A DNA stretch of 64,000 nucleotides, taken from the NCBI RefSeq assembly GCF_035712445.1, contig NZ_DASTAT010000018.1, positions 62,001 through 126,000 on the forward strand, read 5' to 3'. The notes under the pieces are model-generated. The model made no database searches, had not been told where the DNA came from, and saw nothing but the letters and a program-made list of their open reading frames with translations. Made by a program: the position numbers and the translations under genes. Positions 35,400 through 45,127 of the stretch are shown piece by piece (positions within the stretch are counted from its first letter, which is position 1; each line of letters starts with the position of its first letter). Source of the stretch: Oligoflexus sp. (GTDB lineage Bacteria; Bdellovibrionota_B; Oligoflexia; Oligoflexales; Oligoflexaceae).

Positions 35400-37697
35400 G
35401 TGGATCTTGGCTGGCTGAAACTGGTGGGAGTGGGATCCCGCGAAGAGCGGAAGCGGCTCTTTGAATTGATTGCCATGATACTGGTGACCGGGGCTTTCGT
35501 GGCCCTCTCGCGTCTTGAAGGAAGGCTTTTCGATCTGAGCCGCGACCTTTCGCGGCATCCGGAATTTTTGAATTCCCTCGTCTATTTCGGACTGATCAAT
35601 GTCAACGTCGTCCTGATCCTTATCCTGAGCTTCATGCTCTTTCGAAATATCGTCAAGCTCGTCCTGGATAGGCGGCGCGGCGTCATCGGCTCCAAGCTGC
35701 GCTCAAAGCTCGTCATTGCCCTCGTGTTTTTCGCGGTGGCTCCGACCGCCCTGCTTTTTTATATCTCAACCCGGTTTTTGACCGACAGCTTTGAAACCTG
35801 GTTTTCCACCCGCGTGGAAGCCACGATGCACAGAACCCGCGAAGCCGGAGCCATGGTCTACGATCGCGATCAAAGGCGCCTTGCGAGTCTCGCGCGCCTC
35901 GCTCTTCAAAGGATCGAGCCGGTGCGGCAGGACCTGGGCGATGATCCCTATCCCGATTATGAGATCAACGCGAGCCGCCTGCGGGGATTTTCCCGTGAAT
36001 TCCGTGTGGGTCATGTCCGCGTCTATGATAGGGACGGGCGCCTGATCTGGCATCATGAAACGGACAATGCACCGCTTTCCGCGCGGGAGCAGCGCTTTAC
36101 CATGCATGCGATCCAAAGGTTCCGGGATAATCCAGGCCTGACGGCCCGGGCCATCGTCGATGCGGATGAAGGCCACGATGTGGTGCGGGGCGTGGCTCCT
36201 GTCTTTGATCCGGAAGGCCGGGAGCTTCTCGGTATGGTCGTTCTGGAGGAACGCTTTGATACCCAGATCCTGCAGAGCGTCGAGACCATCATCGAGGAAT
36301 TCGCCAGCCTGAAGCCGAGCGCGGAACTCAATCGGCTCAGCTATGTGATCCTGCTCGTGCTGATGGTGGTCATCATTGTCTTCTCGGCGACATGGCTCGG
36401 ATTTTATGTAGCGCGCGGAATTATCGCGCCCATTCAAAGATTGGCCGATGCCACGCGCGAGGTCGCGGTCGGTAACTATTCGCTGGCCTTGGAAGTGCGG
36501 TCCGATGATGAAACCGGCCAGCTGTTCCGCGCCTTCAACAGCATGATCGCCGATCTTCGGGCGCATGAAAACAAGGTGCTCGACTTCACCCGGCAGCTCG
36601 AAAAAACCAACGAGGAACTGGATCGCCGCCGAAAGTATATGGAAGTTATTTTGAGTAACATCGGAGCCGGTGTCTTTGCGGTTGACGCCGAAGATCGCGT
36701 GACCTCCATGAACCGCGCAGCGGAAACGCTCTTGAATGTGCGTGCCGATAAAGCCCTGGGTGAGCCGATTGAAGATGTGCTGGGGCACAATCTGAGCGAA
36801 GCCCTCTGGAAACCGATCCGTGAGCGCGTGCAGTACGGATCCTTCAGCGGGGAAATCGATCTTTCCGACATTGGCCGGGATCTGACCCTGCTCGCGGATG
36901 GCACGCATATCCTGGATGAAAACGGTGATGACCTTGGTATCGTGGTTGTGATCGACGACGCCAGCGAGCAGGTCAAGGCCCAGCGCGTGGCGGCCTGGAG
37001 AGAGGTCGCGCGGCGCATTGCGCACGAGATTAAAAATCCGATCACGCCGATCAAGATCAGCGCGCAAAGACTCCTGCGCCGCTTCGGGGAACAGTTCCAG
37101 GGCCGCGATCAGGAAGTCTTCGTCACCTGCTGCGAAACCATAGTATCCGAGGTGGACGCCCTGCGGGATCTGGTGAACGAGTTCTCGAAATTTTCCCGCC
37201 TGCCATCCATCAAAACGAAGCCCGAGGATGTGAACGCCATACTTCGGGATGTGGTCGGACTCTACAGCATGAGCTACGCAACTGTGGAATTCGATACATC
37301 GGGTCTGTCGAACCAGCTGCCTTTGGTGCCTTTGGATCGTGAGCAGATGCTGCGGGTCTTTACGAATATCATTGCCAATTCCATAGCCTCGATACCCGAG
37401 GAACGGGAAAAAGGCTTAATTTTACTGCGCAGCCGGCTTTTGGAGGATTATAACACCATCCGGGTCGAGATCGCCGACAATGGCTGCGGCATACCGGAGC
37501 ATCTTAAACAGCGCGTTCTGGAACCTTATTTTTCCACGAAAAAGGAAGGAACGGGGCTGGGTCTGGCGATCGTCAACCAGATCGTATCCGATCACGGCGG
37601 TTACCTGCGGATTGCGGATAATCAGCCGCTGGGGACAGTTTTGATTATTGAGCTGCCCTGTCACGAGGCCAAGAACAAAAGGGGGCCAAATGTCTGA
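35400..37697 (+). CDS. NtrY-like sensor histidine kinase
   Basis: 765 aa from GTG. Two early transmembrane segments (about 19-36 and 60-85), a third around 100-120, a periplasmic region, a fourth near 315-340, HAMP (ARGIIAPIQRLADATREVAV), PAS (about 410-520), HisKA with ARRIAHEIKNPITPIKISA (His about 541) and HATPase with N box NIIANSIASI, DNGCGIPEH and GTGLGLAIV. This matches NtrY, which responds to nitrogen or envelope redox signals. It overlaps the response regulator gene by 8 nt. Confidence 0.93.
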   Translation: MDLGWLKLVGVGSREERKRLFELIAMILVTGAFVALSRLEGRLFDLSRDLSRHPEFLNSLVYFGLINVNVVLILILSFMLFRNIVKLVLDRRRGVIGSKLRSKLVIALVFFAVAPTALLFYISTRFLTDSFETWFSTRVEATMHRTREAGAMVYDRDQRRLASLARLALQRIEPVRQDLGDDPYPDYEINASRLRGFSREFRVGHVRVYDRDGRLIWHHETDNAPLSAREQRFTMHAIQRFRDNPGLTARAIVDADEGHDVVRGVAPVFDPEGRELLGMVVLEERFDTQILQSVETIIEEFASLKPSAELNRLSYVILLVLMVVIIVFSATWLGFYVARGIIAPIQRLADATREVAVGNYSLALEVRSDDETGQLFRAFNSMIADLRAHENKVLDFTRQLEKTNEELDRRRKYMEVILSNIGAGVFAVDAEDRVTSMNRAAETLLNVRADKALGEPIEDVLGHNLSEALWKPIRERVQYGSFSGEIDLSDIGRDLTLLADGTHILDENGDDLGIVVVIDDASEQVKAQRVAAWREVARRIAHEIKNPITPIKISAQRLLRRFGEQFQGRDQEVFVTCCETIVSEVDALRDLVNEFSKFSRLPSIKTKPEDVNAILRDVVGLYSMSYATVEFDTSGLSNQLPLVPLDREQMLRVFTNIIANSIASIPEEREKGLILLRSRLLEDYNTIRVEIADNGCGIPEHLKQRVLEPYFSTKKEGTGLGLAIVNQIVSDHGGYLRIADNQPLGTVLIIELPCHEAKNKRGPNV

Positions 37698-39075
37698 TGG
37701 TACAAAACACGGGGAATCCTGCCTCGCTTTGATTGTTGATGACGAAGAAAGTATTCGCAAGACGCTGGCTGATGTCTTTGAGGATGAAGGCTGGCAGTCG
37801 GTGACGGCCGAAAATGGCAAGGTGGGTCTGCAGCTCTTTACGCGGAGGCAGCCGGATCTGGTTTTGCTCGACGTATGGATGCCGGGCATGGATGGCATCG
37901 AAACCCTGCAGAAGATGCGGCAGCTGAATCCCAAAGCACCGATCGTCATCATGAGCGGCCACGGCACGATCGAAACCGCGGTGCGTGCCACCAAGCTCGG
38001 GGCCTTTGATTATCTGGAAAAGCCGCTTTCTTTGGATAAGCTGATACCCCTGCTCGATCATGCGCGGCAAATCCGTGCGCAGCAGGATGAAAAAAGCAAG
38101 CAGTCGACCGTGCCCGAGATGATCGGCAATTCGCCGCTGATTTCCCAGATCAAACGCCAGATCAATATGGTCGCGCCGCGCAATGCGTGGATTCTGATTA
38201 CCGGGGAAAATGGCACCGGCAAGGAAGTGGTGGCCCGCCATATTCATGAAAAAAGTTCGCGCGCGGCCAAGCCTTTCGTGGCGGTAAACTGCGCGGCGAT
38301 TCCCGAGGAACTGATCGAATCCGAGCTTTTCGGTCACACGAAGGGCGCTTTCACTAACGCCATTTCCCAGAAAAAAGGCAAGTTTGAGCTGGCCCATCAG
38401 GGCACGCTTTTTCTGGATGAGATCGGCGATATGTCCCTGCGTACCCAGGCGAAGATATTAAGAATTCTGCAGGAACAGGCCTTTGAAAGAGTCGGCAGTA
38501 CGGAAACCCTGACGGTGGATGTCCGGGTGGTGGCTGCGACCAATAAGGACCTGAAAGAACAGATCAAAAGCGGCCAGTTCCGCGAGGACCTTTACTACCG
38601 TTTGAACGTGGTGCCTTTCCACCTGCCACCGCTGCGCGAACGCGGAGATGATATCTTTGATTTGACTCAGTATTTTCTGACGAAAATGGCCCATGAACTC
38701 GGAGAAAAGCAGAAAATTTTGAGTCCGGAAGCCCAAAAAGTCATGCGTGAATACCCCTGGCCGGGCAATATCCGCGAGCTGAAAAACCTGCTGGAGAGAG
38801 CCTGCATCATGTCGGACGCCGAGGTGATCGAGGCTGATTTTCTGAGGGATCTTCTGGGGTCCAGTGAAAAAACCGGGGATCCCTTGAGCCAGGAGTTCCT
38901 CGCGGCCAGTACCTTGAAACAGGCAAAAACAGACTTTGAAAGAGCGTACATTCTAGGTAAGCTTGAAGAAAATCAATGGAATATCACCAAGACTGCCGAC
39001 GCCATCGGCCTGGAACGCAGCAACCTGCATCGCAAGATGAAACTTTACGGGATTGAGCCCAAAGCCAAAGGGTAA
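37690..39075 (+). CDS. NtrC/NtrX-family sigma-54 response regulator
   Basis: 461 aa; the ATG is preceded by AGGGGG and overlaps the kinase gene. Receiver domain with LIVDDEESIR and phospho-acceptor Asp in LLDVWMPGMDG (about 59). AAA+ domain with Walker A GENGTGKE (about 171), sigma-54 contact GAFTNA (about 219), and ELFGHTKG. A Fis-type HTH at the C-terminus (WNITKTADAIGLERSNLHRK). It activates sigma-54 promoters after phosphorylation by the neighbouring kinase. Confidence 0.95.
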   Translation: MSDGTKHGESCLALIVDDEESIRKTLADVFEDEGWQSVTAENGKVGLQLFTRRQPDLVLLDVWMPGMDGIETLQKMRQLNPKAPIVIMSGHGTIETAVRATKLGAFDYLEKPLSLDKLIPLLDHARQIRAQQDEKSKQSTVPEMIGNSPLISQIKRQINMVAPRNAWILITGENGTGKEVVARHIHEKSSRAAKPFVAVNCAAIPEELIESELFGHTKGAFTNAISQKKGKFELAHQGTLFLDEIGDMSLRTQAKILRILQEQAFERVGSTETLTVDVRVVAATNKDLKEQIKSGQFREDLYYRLNVVPFHLPPLRERGDDIFDLTQYFLTKMAHELGEKQKILSPEAQKVMREYPWPGNIRELKNLLERACIMSDAEVIEADFLRDLLGSSEKTGDPLSQEFLAASTLKQAKTDFERAYILGKLEENQWNITKTADAIGLERSNLHRKMKLYGIEPKAKG

Positions 39076-39080
39076 AGACT

Positions 39081-40322
39081 ATGCCGACCGATCAAAGAGT
39101 GACCGTCGAAGCAGCCTCCGGCCTTCTTCAGATTCAAAGTGCCGCCTTTACCGAAGGCCAGGCCTGGCAGGTGCGCGCCATCGGTCGGCAGCGGCTTATT
39201 GTGGAGAGTGAAGCGGCAGCTCTTGCCATGCGGGGTGATCAGGCGGGATCCGGACGTCTCAGCCACACGGTTTTCGTATCCTTGCTTCATGGGCTGGTGA
39301 CGCAAAAGTTCAGCGGACTCGTTTCGGTCGATCTTGGTGACAGCGTCAAGCGCCTCTATTTTCGAGCGGGTGAACTCGTCTTTGCCGCTTCCAATTTGAT
39401 CGATGATCGACTGGGCGAAGTCCTCTATCGGGCCGGGCAGATCACCCTGGATCAGCTGACGGAGGCGGCCGTGCAGGTGAATCGCACGACCAAGTTCGGA
39501 CGGGTGCTTTTGGAGAGTCGCGTCTTCAGCAGCTCGCAGCTTTGGGATGCATTAAAGTTGCAAGTCGTCAGCATCTTTCAATCGATCCTGCTCTATGATC
39601 ATGTCTATGTTCAGTTGGAGCCAGGCCAGCATCTTTCCCCGACCGCTGTGGCGATCGACATCCCGACGATGAATCTGATCGATGATTGTCTGGGCTATGC
39701 GGATATCTATCGACAGTTCCGGCAGCGGCTCGATAAGGGCTGTCAGATGGCGGGCGTGGATTTCGTGCTCGATCGCATCGGGGCCAAACCGGGTACCTTT
39801 GTGGGTGACACCGTGGAACTCGTCACGGCGCATCCGCAGATTGATGGCTTTTTGGAGCATTCCAAATTAACGGAGGCCAACAGCCTCTGTGCTCTCTTTG
39901 ATCTTCTGAATCACCACATCATCCGTATTGACGGCTATGACACATCGACTCGTGGACTGGACAACGGTCCGATGGCGAAAGAGCTCAAAGGTTTGATTGA
40001 TGCCTATCACCTCATTATTGATGGTGCCAAAAAAGCATTTACGGCAGAAGGGATTGAATTTCCCGTTCTGGACGTTGAACTCTTTTTGGATCAGCAGTAT
40101 AGCTTCAAGCATTCGCCGGTCTTTGTCCTGCAGGACGGCACGATAGCCCCGGAGGCGATCGTGAGCATCTATACCAAGGCACGAACGAGCGCGCGCCAGG
40201 CTGAAGTGATGGCCAATCAGATGCAAGGTCTTATCCTCTTCCTTTTGCAGGTGATCGGCGATCTCCTTCCCAGCGGCAAAGGCTGGGAGCTGAAGCGCTC
40301 CTTTCAGAATTTGGTCACGTGA
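39081..40322 (+). CDS. DUF4388-domain protein
   Basis: 413 aa, cytoplasmic. Residues about 60-170 match DUF4388 (PatA N-terminal-like): GRLSHTVFVSLLHGLVTQKF, SGLVSVDLGDSVKRLYFRAG, ELVFAASNLIDDRLGEVLYR, AGQITLDQLTEAA. The rest is helical without a recognised domain. DUF4388 proteins are frequent in myxobacteria and Bdellovibrio in two-component and polarity systems. It lies 5 nt after the response regulator gene and overlaps the next gene by 4 nt, so it belongs to the same operon. Confidence 0.85.
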   Translation: MPTDQRVTVEAASGLLQIQSAAFTEGQAWQVRAIGRQRLIVESEAAALAMRGDQAGSGRLSHTVFVSLLHGLVTQKFSGLVSVDLGDSVKRLYFRAGELVFAASNLIDDRLGEVLYRAGQITLDQLTEAAVQVNRTTKFGRVLLESRVFSSSQLWDALKLQVVSIFQSILLYDHVYVQLEPGQHLSPTAVAIDIPTMNLIDDCLGYADIYRQFRQRLDKGCQMAGVDFVLDRIGAKPGTFVGDTVELVTAHPQIDGFLEHSKLTEANSLCALFDLLNHHIIRIDGYDTSTRGLDNGPMAKELKGLIDAYHLIIDGAKKAFTAEGIEFPVLDVELFLDQQYSFKHSPVFVLQDGTIAPEAIVSIYTKARTSARQAEVMANQMQGLILFLLQVIGDLLPSGKGWELKRSFQNLVT

Positions 40323-41242
40323 AAAAAACACAGAAGAATCGTCCGGCCGCTCCGAAACCGAACTCGTCCCGAGAAGACACGCGGAGGGCGTCTCGCCCGC
40401 CGCAGGAAGATGCGCGTAAGGCGCCGCGTGCGCAGGATGGTGGTCGACCATCGCGTCCTCAGGACGAACGACGGCCCCCGCGCGAAGGTCAAAAGGCCCG
40501 ACGCTCCCATCAGACCGGGCGCGAGGGACTCTTCATCAACAATTGGTCCGCACTCGGCGAATATCTCCGTGTTCAGCCGGATGCTCTGCAAAAGATCTAT
40601 CATGCCTCGCGCGAGACCAAACGCATCCACCAGCTTCTGAGCGAGCACGGTGTCACCTTGTCCTGTGAAGAGGACCAGGAGATGGAGACCGGCTTCGCGG
40701 CGAAGGTCACGGTTCGTTATAAAGACGAAGAGCAGCTGCTCCGTGAAGCTGCCACTCGGACCGAAGATCTGATCATCGCCTGTGATCATGTGACGGACAC
40801 GAGAAATCTCGGAGCCATCGCACGAACGGCTGCTTTTTTCGGACTTTCAACGATCCTGATGCCGAAAGATCGCCAGGCACCCATCACGTCTGCGACTCTG
40901 GGCACGGCTCAGGGAGCTTTCGCGACGGTCGCGCCCACCGAAGTGACCAACCTCGGTCGCACGCTGCTGGCTCTTAAGGAATGCGGCTATTGGATTGCCG
41001 CGGCCGATATGGTGGGAACGCCGGTTGATAAAATGCCGACCCGTTATGAGAAGCTCGTGCTTGTGCTGGGCTCCGAAGACAAAGGCGTGGCCGCTCAGAT
41101 CTTGAACAAGAGTGACTTCACGCTTTCGATTCCTTCGTACGGTGGAAAGCTGGAGTCGCTGAATGTCTCGGTCGCTGCTGGTATTCTTATTCACGCGCTG
41201 CGCGCTGCCCATGCCTCAGGCAAAATTCTCCCGCAGGGGTAG
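40319..41242 (+). CDS. RlmB-like TrmH-family rRNA methyltransferase
   Basis: 307 aa from a GTG overlapping the previous stop (GTGA). The first 70 residues are basic and disordered (KKTQKNRPAAPKPNSS). A substrate-binding domain (about 75-145) is followed by the SpoU domain with NLGAIARTAAFFG, LVLGSEDKGVAAQ and SYGGKLESLNVSVAAGILIH. Likely 2'-O-methylation of 23S rRNA G2251. It is the third member of this family or fold in the window. Confidence 0.9.
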   Translation: MKKTQKNRPAAPKPNSSREDTRRASRPPQEDARKAPRAQDGGRPSRPQDERRPPREGQKARRSHQTGREGLFINNWSALGEYLRVQPDALQKIYHASRETKRIHQLLSEHGVTLSCEEDQEMETGFAAKVTVRYKDEEQLLREAATRTEDLIIACDHVTDTRNLGAIARTAAFFGLSTILMPKDRQAPITSATLGTAQGAFATVAPTEVTNLGRTLLALKECGYWIAAADMVGTPVDKMPTRYEKLVLVLGSEDKGVAAQILNKSDFTLSIPSYGGKLESLNVSVAAGILIHALRAAHASGKILPQG

Positions 41243-41249
41243 CTTTCAC

Positions 41250-41277
41250 TTGACAGAAAACTCGGGGAGAGTGTAAT
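41250..41277 (+). promoter_or_regulatory. Sigma-70 type promoter of the tRNA-tuf operon
   Basis: Perfect -35 TTGACA (41250-41255), 16-nt spacer, TGTAAT (41272-41277) as -10. TAATTC two nt further is an alternative with an 18-nt spacer. A GC-rich stretch CTCGAGGCGC follows the expected start, as in stringent promoters. It lies 60 nt before tRNA-Thr. Confidence 0.7.
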
Positions 41278-41337
41278 TCCTTCTAACGCTCGAGGCGCTA
41301 AACGAATTTTTTTGTTTATTGTTACGAGTTTCCAGTT

Positions 41338-41413
41338 GCTGGTGTAGCTCAATTGGTAGAGCAGCTGACTTGTAATCAGCAGGTTGCGGGTTCAAGTCCC
41401 ATCACCAGCTCCA
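41338..41413 (+). tRNA. tRNA-Thr(TGT)
   Basis: 76 nt. Acceptor GCTGGTG / CACCAGC, anticodon TGT in CTTGTAA, T-loop GGTTCAAGTCC, encoded CCA. Confidence 0.98.
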
Positions 41414-41441
41414 CTGGGAAGCTTAGAAGCAGGAAACGAGC

Positions 41442-41526
<85 letters not shown>

Positions 41527-41570
41527 GCCGCAAGGCCCTGTGACTAGGAATCGTGATCAGTCGGAATAAA

Positions 41571-41647
41571 GCGGGAGTAGCTCAGCTGGCTAGAGCATTA
41601 GCCTTCCAAGCTAAGGGTCGCGGGTTCGAATCCCGTTTCCCGCTCCA
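41571..41647 (+). tRNA. tRNA-Gly(TCC)
   Basis: 77 nt. Acceptor GCGGGAG / TTCCCGC, anticodon TCC in CTTCCAA, T-loop GGTTCGAATCC, encoded CCA. Confidence 0.98.
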
Positions 41648-41729
41648 TCCGTCTCTCTCGATGATGAGCAATTGACGAAGGCTTCGATAAAAGGGTACAA
41701 ACTACCGGTCGATTGCAGCCAATGTCCTA

Positions 41730-41829
41730 CCGCCAGACAGGCGGGAAGTTACGCCTATTGCTAATCTAAGATGTGCAGTGGGAAGTTCTGATGGGTCATC
41801 AGGACGTGTCAGCGATTTTTTTAATCGCT
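41730..41829 (+). other. Run of three hairpins in the tRNA-Gly to tRNA-Thr spacer
   Basis: CCGCC/GGCGG (41730-41744), TTCTGATG/CATCAGGA (41786-41804) and AGCGATT/AATCGCT (41811-41829). The other tRNA spacers here are 28-45 nt, but this one is 186 nt. The T-run falls in a loop, so the last hairpin is not a normal terminator. It may be a processing site or a relic. Confidence 0.5.
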
Positions 41830-41833
41830 ATCA

Positions 41834-41908
41834 GCCCAGGTAGCTCAGGGGTAGAGCACGTCCTTGGTAAGGACGAGGTCAGGGGTTCAAAGCCCCTTCT
41901 GGGCTCCA
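41834..41908 (+). tRNA. tRNA-Thr(GGT)
   Basis: 75 nt. Acceptor GCCCAGG / TCTGGGC, anticodon GGT in CTTGGTAA, T-loop GGTTCAAAGCC, encoded CCA. It is the second threonine isoacceptor of the cluster and the last tRNA before tuf. Confidence 0.97.
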
Positions 41909-42020
41909 CGCTTACCTCAAAGCGGGAGACCTAAAACAGTCTCTGCGATGAAAATCATAGACAAGAAGCTATTATATCGAAGAAATCAACTTCGCTTTCT
42001 GCCTTTAGCGGGAGGAAATC

Positions 42021-43214
42021 ATGGCAAAAGAAAAGTTCGAGCGTTCAAAACCCCACGTTAACATCGGTACCATTGGTCACGTTGACCACGGTAAAACAAC
42101 CCTGACAGCGGCCATCACTAAGGTTATGTCCTTGGCGTACGGCGGGGTGGCGAAAGCGTTTAACGAAATCGACAACGCTCCCGAAGAAAAGGCGCGCGGT
42201 ATTACTATTAATACCTCGCACGTCGAGTACACCTCGGCTAACCGCCACTATGCTCACGTTGACTGTCCTGGTCACGCTGACTATGTGAAGAACATGATCA
42301 CGGGTGCTGCTCAGATGGACGGCGCTATCCTCGTGGTTTCCGCTGCTGACGGCCCTATGCCTCAGACACGCGAGCACATCCTGCTTGCTCGTCAGGTCGG
42401 CGTGCCAAGCATCGTCGTGTTTATGAACAAGTGCGACATGGTTGATGACGCAGAGCTCCTCGAGCTCGTCGAAATGGAAGTGCGCGAACTCCTGAGTCTT
42501 TACAAATTCCCAGGCGACGACACTCCTATCATCAAGGGTTCGGCTCTGAAAGGTCTGGAAGCGGCTAACGCTCAAGACCAGTGGGCGCAGAAAATCGTTG
42601 ATCTGATCAACGCCTGTGATGAGTACATTCCTCTGCCAGAGCGTCCTATCGACCGTCCGTTCCTGATGCCGATCGAAGACGTGTTCTCGATCTCGGGTCG
42701 CGGTACTGTTGTTACCGGTCGTATTGAACGCGGTATCATCAAAGTCGGTGAAGATATGGAAATCGTCGGCCTTCAGCCCACGACCAAAACCACCTGTACT
42801 GGCGTTGAAATGTTCCGCAAGTTGCTGGACGAAGGTCGCGCTGGTGACAACGTGGGTATCCTTCTCCGTGGTACCAAGCGTGAAGAAGTTATGCGCGGTC
42901 AGGTCTTGTCCAAGCCGGGCTCGATCAAGCCTCACAAGAAGTTCAAAGCTTCTGTGTACGTGTTGACCAAAGAAGAAGGTGGCCGTCATACCCCATTCTT
43001 CAAAGGTTACCGTCCTCAGTTCTACTTCCGTACAACGGACGTAACTGGTAGTATCAAACTGCCAGACAACGTTGAGATGGTTATGCCAGGTGACAACATC
43101 GACATCGAAGTCGAGTTGATCCAGCCTATCGCCATGGACAAAGAGCTCCGCTTCGCTATCCGCGAAGGTGGCCGTACTGTTGGCGCCGGCGTTGTTGCTG
43201 AAATCGTCGAGTAA
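42021..43214 (+). CDS. tuf: Elongation factor Tu
   Basis: 397 aa. GTPase motifs [23 protein letters not shown] and NKCDMVD, the effector [12 protein letters not shown], and the conserved end [16 protein letters not shown]. It brings aminoacyl-tRNA to the ribosome. GGGAGG precedes ATG. The gene follows four tRNAs and precedes tRNA-Trp, secE and nusG, a conserved bacterial order. Codon use is biased to the highly expressed type. Confidence 0.99.
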   Translation: MAKEKFERSKPHVNIGTIGHVDHGKTTLTAAITKVMSLAYGGVAKAFNEIDNAPEEKARGITINTSHVEYTSANRHYAHVDCPGHADYVKNMITGAAQMDGAILVVSAADGPMPQTREHILLARQVGVPSIVVFMNKCDMVDDAELLELVEMEVRELLSLYKFPGDDTPIIKGSALKGLEAANAQDQWAQKIVDLINACDEYIPLPERPIDRPFLMPIEDVFSISGRGTVVTGRIERGIIKVGEDMEIVGLQPTTKTTCTGVEMFRKLLDEGRAGDNVGILLRGTKREEVMRGQVLSKPGSIKPHKKFKASVYVLTKEEGGRHTPFFKGYRPQFYFRTTDVTGSIKLPDNVEMVMPGDNIDIEVELIQPIAMDKELRFAIREGGRTVGAGVVAEIVE

Positions 43215-43289
43215 TTGATAGTCTAGTAGTTCGCAGGCCGACCGTATCTTTGGATGCGGTCGGCTTCGAGCGACTCAAGTTTCTGATCT

Positions 43290-43362
43290 AGGCGAGTAGC
43301 TCCAATGGTAGAGCATCGGATTCCAAATCCGACTGTTGTGGGTTCGAGTCCCTCCTCGCCTG
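43290..43362 (+). tRNA. tRNA-Trp(CCA)
   Basis: 73 nt. Acceptor AGGCGAG / CTCGCCT, anticodon CCA in ATTCCAAA, T-loop GGTTCGAGTCC. The discriminator G73 is followed by CTC, so CCA is not encoded, unlike the other six tRNAs in the window, and must be added by nucleotidyltransferase. Confidence 0.97.
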
Positions 43363-43395
43363 CTCTGCCCCTCCAGCCCAGTCCGGAGAACACCC

Positions 43396-43773
43396 ATGAA
43401 TAAAGATGATTCCTATTGGCTCAAACTGGCTTACGTTGCCTTTGCTGCTTTGGTCGCGCTAGCGGTCTATAAAGCCTTTGGCACGGCGGGTGTACAAACG
43501 GGTTGGGCGGATCGATTTGACTGGTATCAGCCAGCGACAACCGCAGCCAGTTTGGCTCTTGGTGTGGCCGCTGCCTTCTATCTCGGATCGAATAAAGAGC
43601 GTCACGAGTACTTTTTGGCTTCCATTGGCGAACTGAGGAAAGTGACCTGGCCCAGCATGCCCGACACGCGGCGCATGACGGTGATTGTGTGTGTCGTTGT
43701 CGGCATCTTCGCAGTCATCCTGGCGATCTTTGACTTCATTTGGGCCAAGATGCTTGGTCTTCTCATCGCCTAA
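43396..43773 (+). CDS. secE: Preprotein translocase subunit SecE
   Basis: 125 aa from the ATG with CCGGAGAA upstream. Three membrane segments (about 7-26, 44-62, 92-120) as in E. coli SecE; the essential part is ELRKVTWPSMPDTRRMTVIV, the cytoplasmic amphipathic helix before the last span. It clamps SecY in the translocon. Located in the usual tuf-trpT-secE-nusG order. Confidence 0.95.
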   Translation: MNKDDSYWLKLAYVAFAALVALAVYKAFGTAGVQTGWADRFDWYQPATTAASLALGVAAAFYLGSNKERHEYFLASIGELRKVTWPSMPDTRRMTVIVCVVVGIFAVILAIFDFIWAKMLGLLIA

Positions 43774-43944
43774 GCACCTAAGATAGCAAGAAACCCCGGC
43801 AGGGTGTTACAATATGGCAAACGTTTGCGACCCCGCAGCGCTTGCCTTTGATGCAGTTCCTGGAAACTGTTGTTGTGCCATTGGGGCACGAGGTTCCGCT
43901 GTGGAATGATGCAGGGGAATCCATTGAAACACGAGGCAGATAGC

Positions 43945-44490
43945 ATGGCTTACGATTTGAAATGGTATGTCATACATACTTACTCAGGCTTTGAAGAGAA
44001 GGCCAAGTCTGGACTGATCGACCGCGCCAAAAGCGAAGGTCAGGCTGAGAAATTTGGAGATATCTACATCCCTCACACAGTCAGTGAGTCGGTGAATAAG
44101 GCAGGTAAGAAGAAGGCTGTCTCTCGTACTTCGTTCCCGGGTTATATCATCGTCCAGATGCACCTGGATGACGAGAGCATGCACGTGGTCAAGAGCACGC
44201 CAAAAATTACGGGATTTGTCGGCAATGCCCGCCATCCCAAGGCCCTGCCTGATCATGAAGTTCTGCGCCTGACCAACCCTGAGTTGGTGAAAGATCAGCG
44301 GAAGGAAGTTGTCCAGGAAGTCCGCTTTAGCAAGGGCGAAGCGGTTAAAGTTATGGATGGTCCATTCAGTAACTTTGACGGCGTTATTGATGAAGTTCGT
44401 CCTGATAAAGGTAAAGTGCGGGTACTCGTGAGTATCTTCGGGCGTGAAACCCCAGTGGAACTCGAGTTTGGACAGGTCGAAAAAATTTAA
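43945..44490 (+). CDS. nusG: Transcription termination/antitermination factor NusG
   Basis: 181 aa from the ATG with GAGGCAG upstream; the family start [15 protein letters not shown] fixes it. NGN domain with PGYIIVQM and TGFVG, and the C-terminal KOW domain with [20 protein letters not shown]. It binds RNA polymerase and couples it to Rho or the ribosome. 171 nt separate it from secE. Confidence 0.97.
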   Translation: MAYDLKWYVIHTYSGFEEKAKSGLIDRAKSEGQAEKFGDIYIPHTVSESVNKAGKKKAVSRTSFPGYIIVQMHLDDESMHVVKSTPKITGFVGNARHPKALPDHEVLRLTNPELVKDQRKEVVQEVRFSKGEAVKVMDGPFSNFDGVIDEVRPDKGKVRVLVSIFGRETPVELEFGQVEKI

Positions 44491-44500
44491 AACAGTTGGT

Positions 44501-44530
44501 ACGCACCTCTTCGACCAGGTGCGTTTTCTA
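44501..44530 (+). terminator. Terminator after nusG
   Basis: ACGCACCT (44501-44508) pairs with AGGTGCGT (44517-44524) and TTTCTATT follows. It separates secE-nusG from the rplK unit. Confidence 0.75.
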
Positions 44531-44538
44531 TTAGATGC

Positions 44539-44567
44539 TTGACGGGGCGTGTAAAATAGCGTAAACC
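44539..44567 (+). promoter_or_regulatory. Possible promoter of rplKAJL
   Basis: TTGACG (44539-44544) with 17 nt to TAAACC (44562-44567). The -35 is good, the -10 fair. It lies just after the nusG terminator and 61 nt before rplK. Confidence 0.5.
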
Positions 44568-44627
44568 CCGTCTTCCAAGTCTTGATTCAGATCGCTGCAC
44601 AGTGGCGAAAAAGAAGGAGCGAAGAAC

Positions 44628-45050
44628 GTGGCAAAGAAGGTTGTCGGATTTATCAAGCTGCAGATTCCGGCAGGTAAAGCGAACCCGGCTCCTCCCATTG
44701 GCCCTGCTCTCGGCCAGAGGGGCGTGAATATTATGGCCTTTTGTAAGGAATTCAACGCTAAGACTCAAAAGCAGGCTGGCTCGATTCTGCCAACTGTTAT
44801 TACCGTCTTTGCCGACAAGTCCTTCACCTTCATCACCAAAAGCCCTCCGGCTTCTGACTTGCTGAAGAAAGCTGCCAAGGTTGAGAAAGCTTCCCAGACT
44901 CCTGGTAAAGCTGTCGCCGGTTCTGTGACCATGGATCAAGTCCGTGAGATCGCAAAAACCAAGAAAGACGACCTGAACGCATACGATGAAGAAGCCGCTG
45001 TGAAGATCATCATGGGTTCGGCTCGCAGTATGGGTCTGGAAGTTAAATAA
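44628..45050 (+). CDS. rplK: 50S ribosomal protein L11
   Basis: 140 aa from GTG with AAGGAG upstream. Family sequence [39 protein letters not shown], and the end [14 protein letters not shown]11 forms the GTPase-associated centre with 23S rRNA and is needed for RelA activation. First gene of rplKAJL. Confidence 0.98.
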   Translation: MAKKVVGFIKLQIPAGKANPAPPIGPALGQRGVNIMAFCKEFNAKTQKQAGSILPTVITVFADKSFTFITKSPPASDLLKKAAKVEKASQTPGKAVAGSVTMDQVREIAKTKKDDLNAYDEEAAVKIIMGSARSMGLEVK

Positions 45051-45127
45051 GTTCGATAGCGTCTGCATAAAGCAGGCACTGACATAGTAGGAGAGCCCTC
45101 GGGCTCGATTGGACTACGGAGAATATT

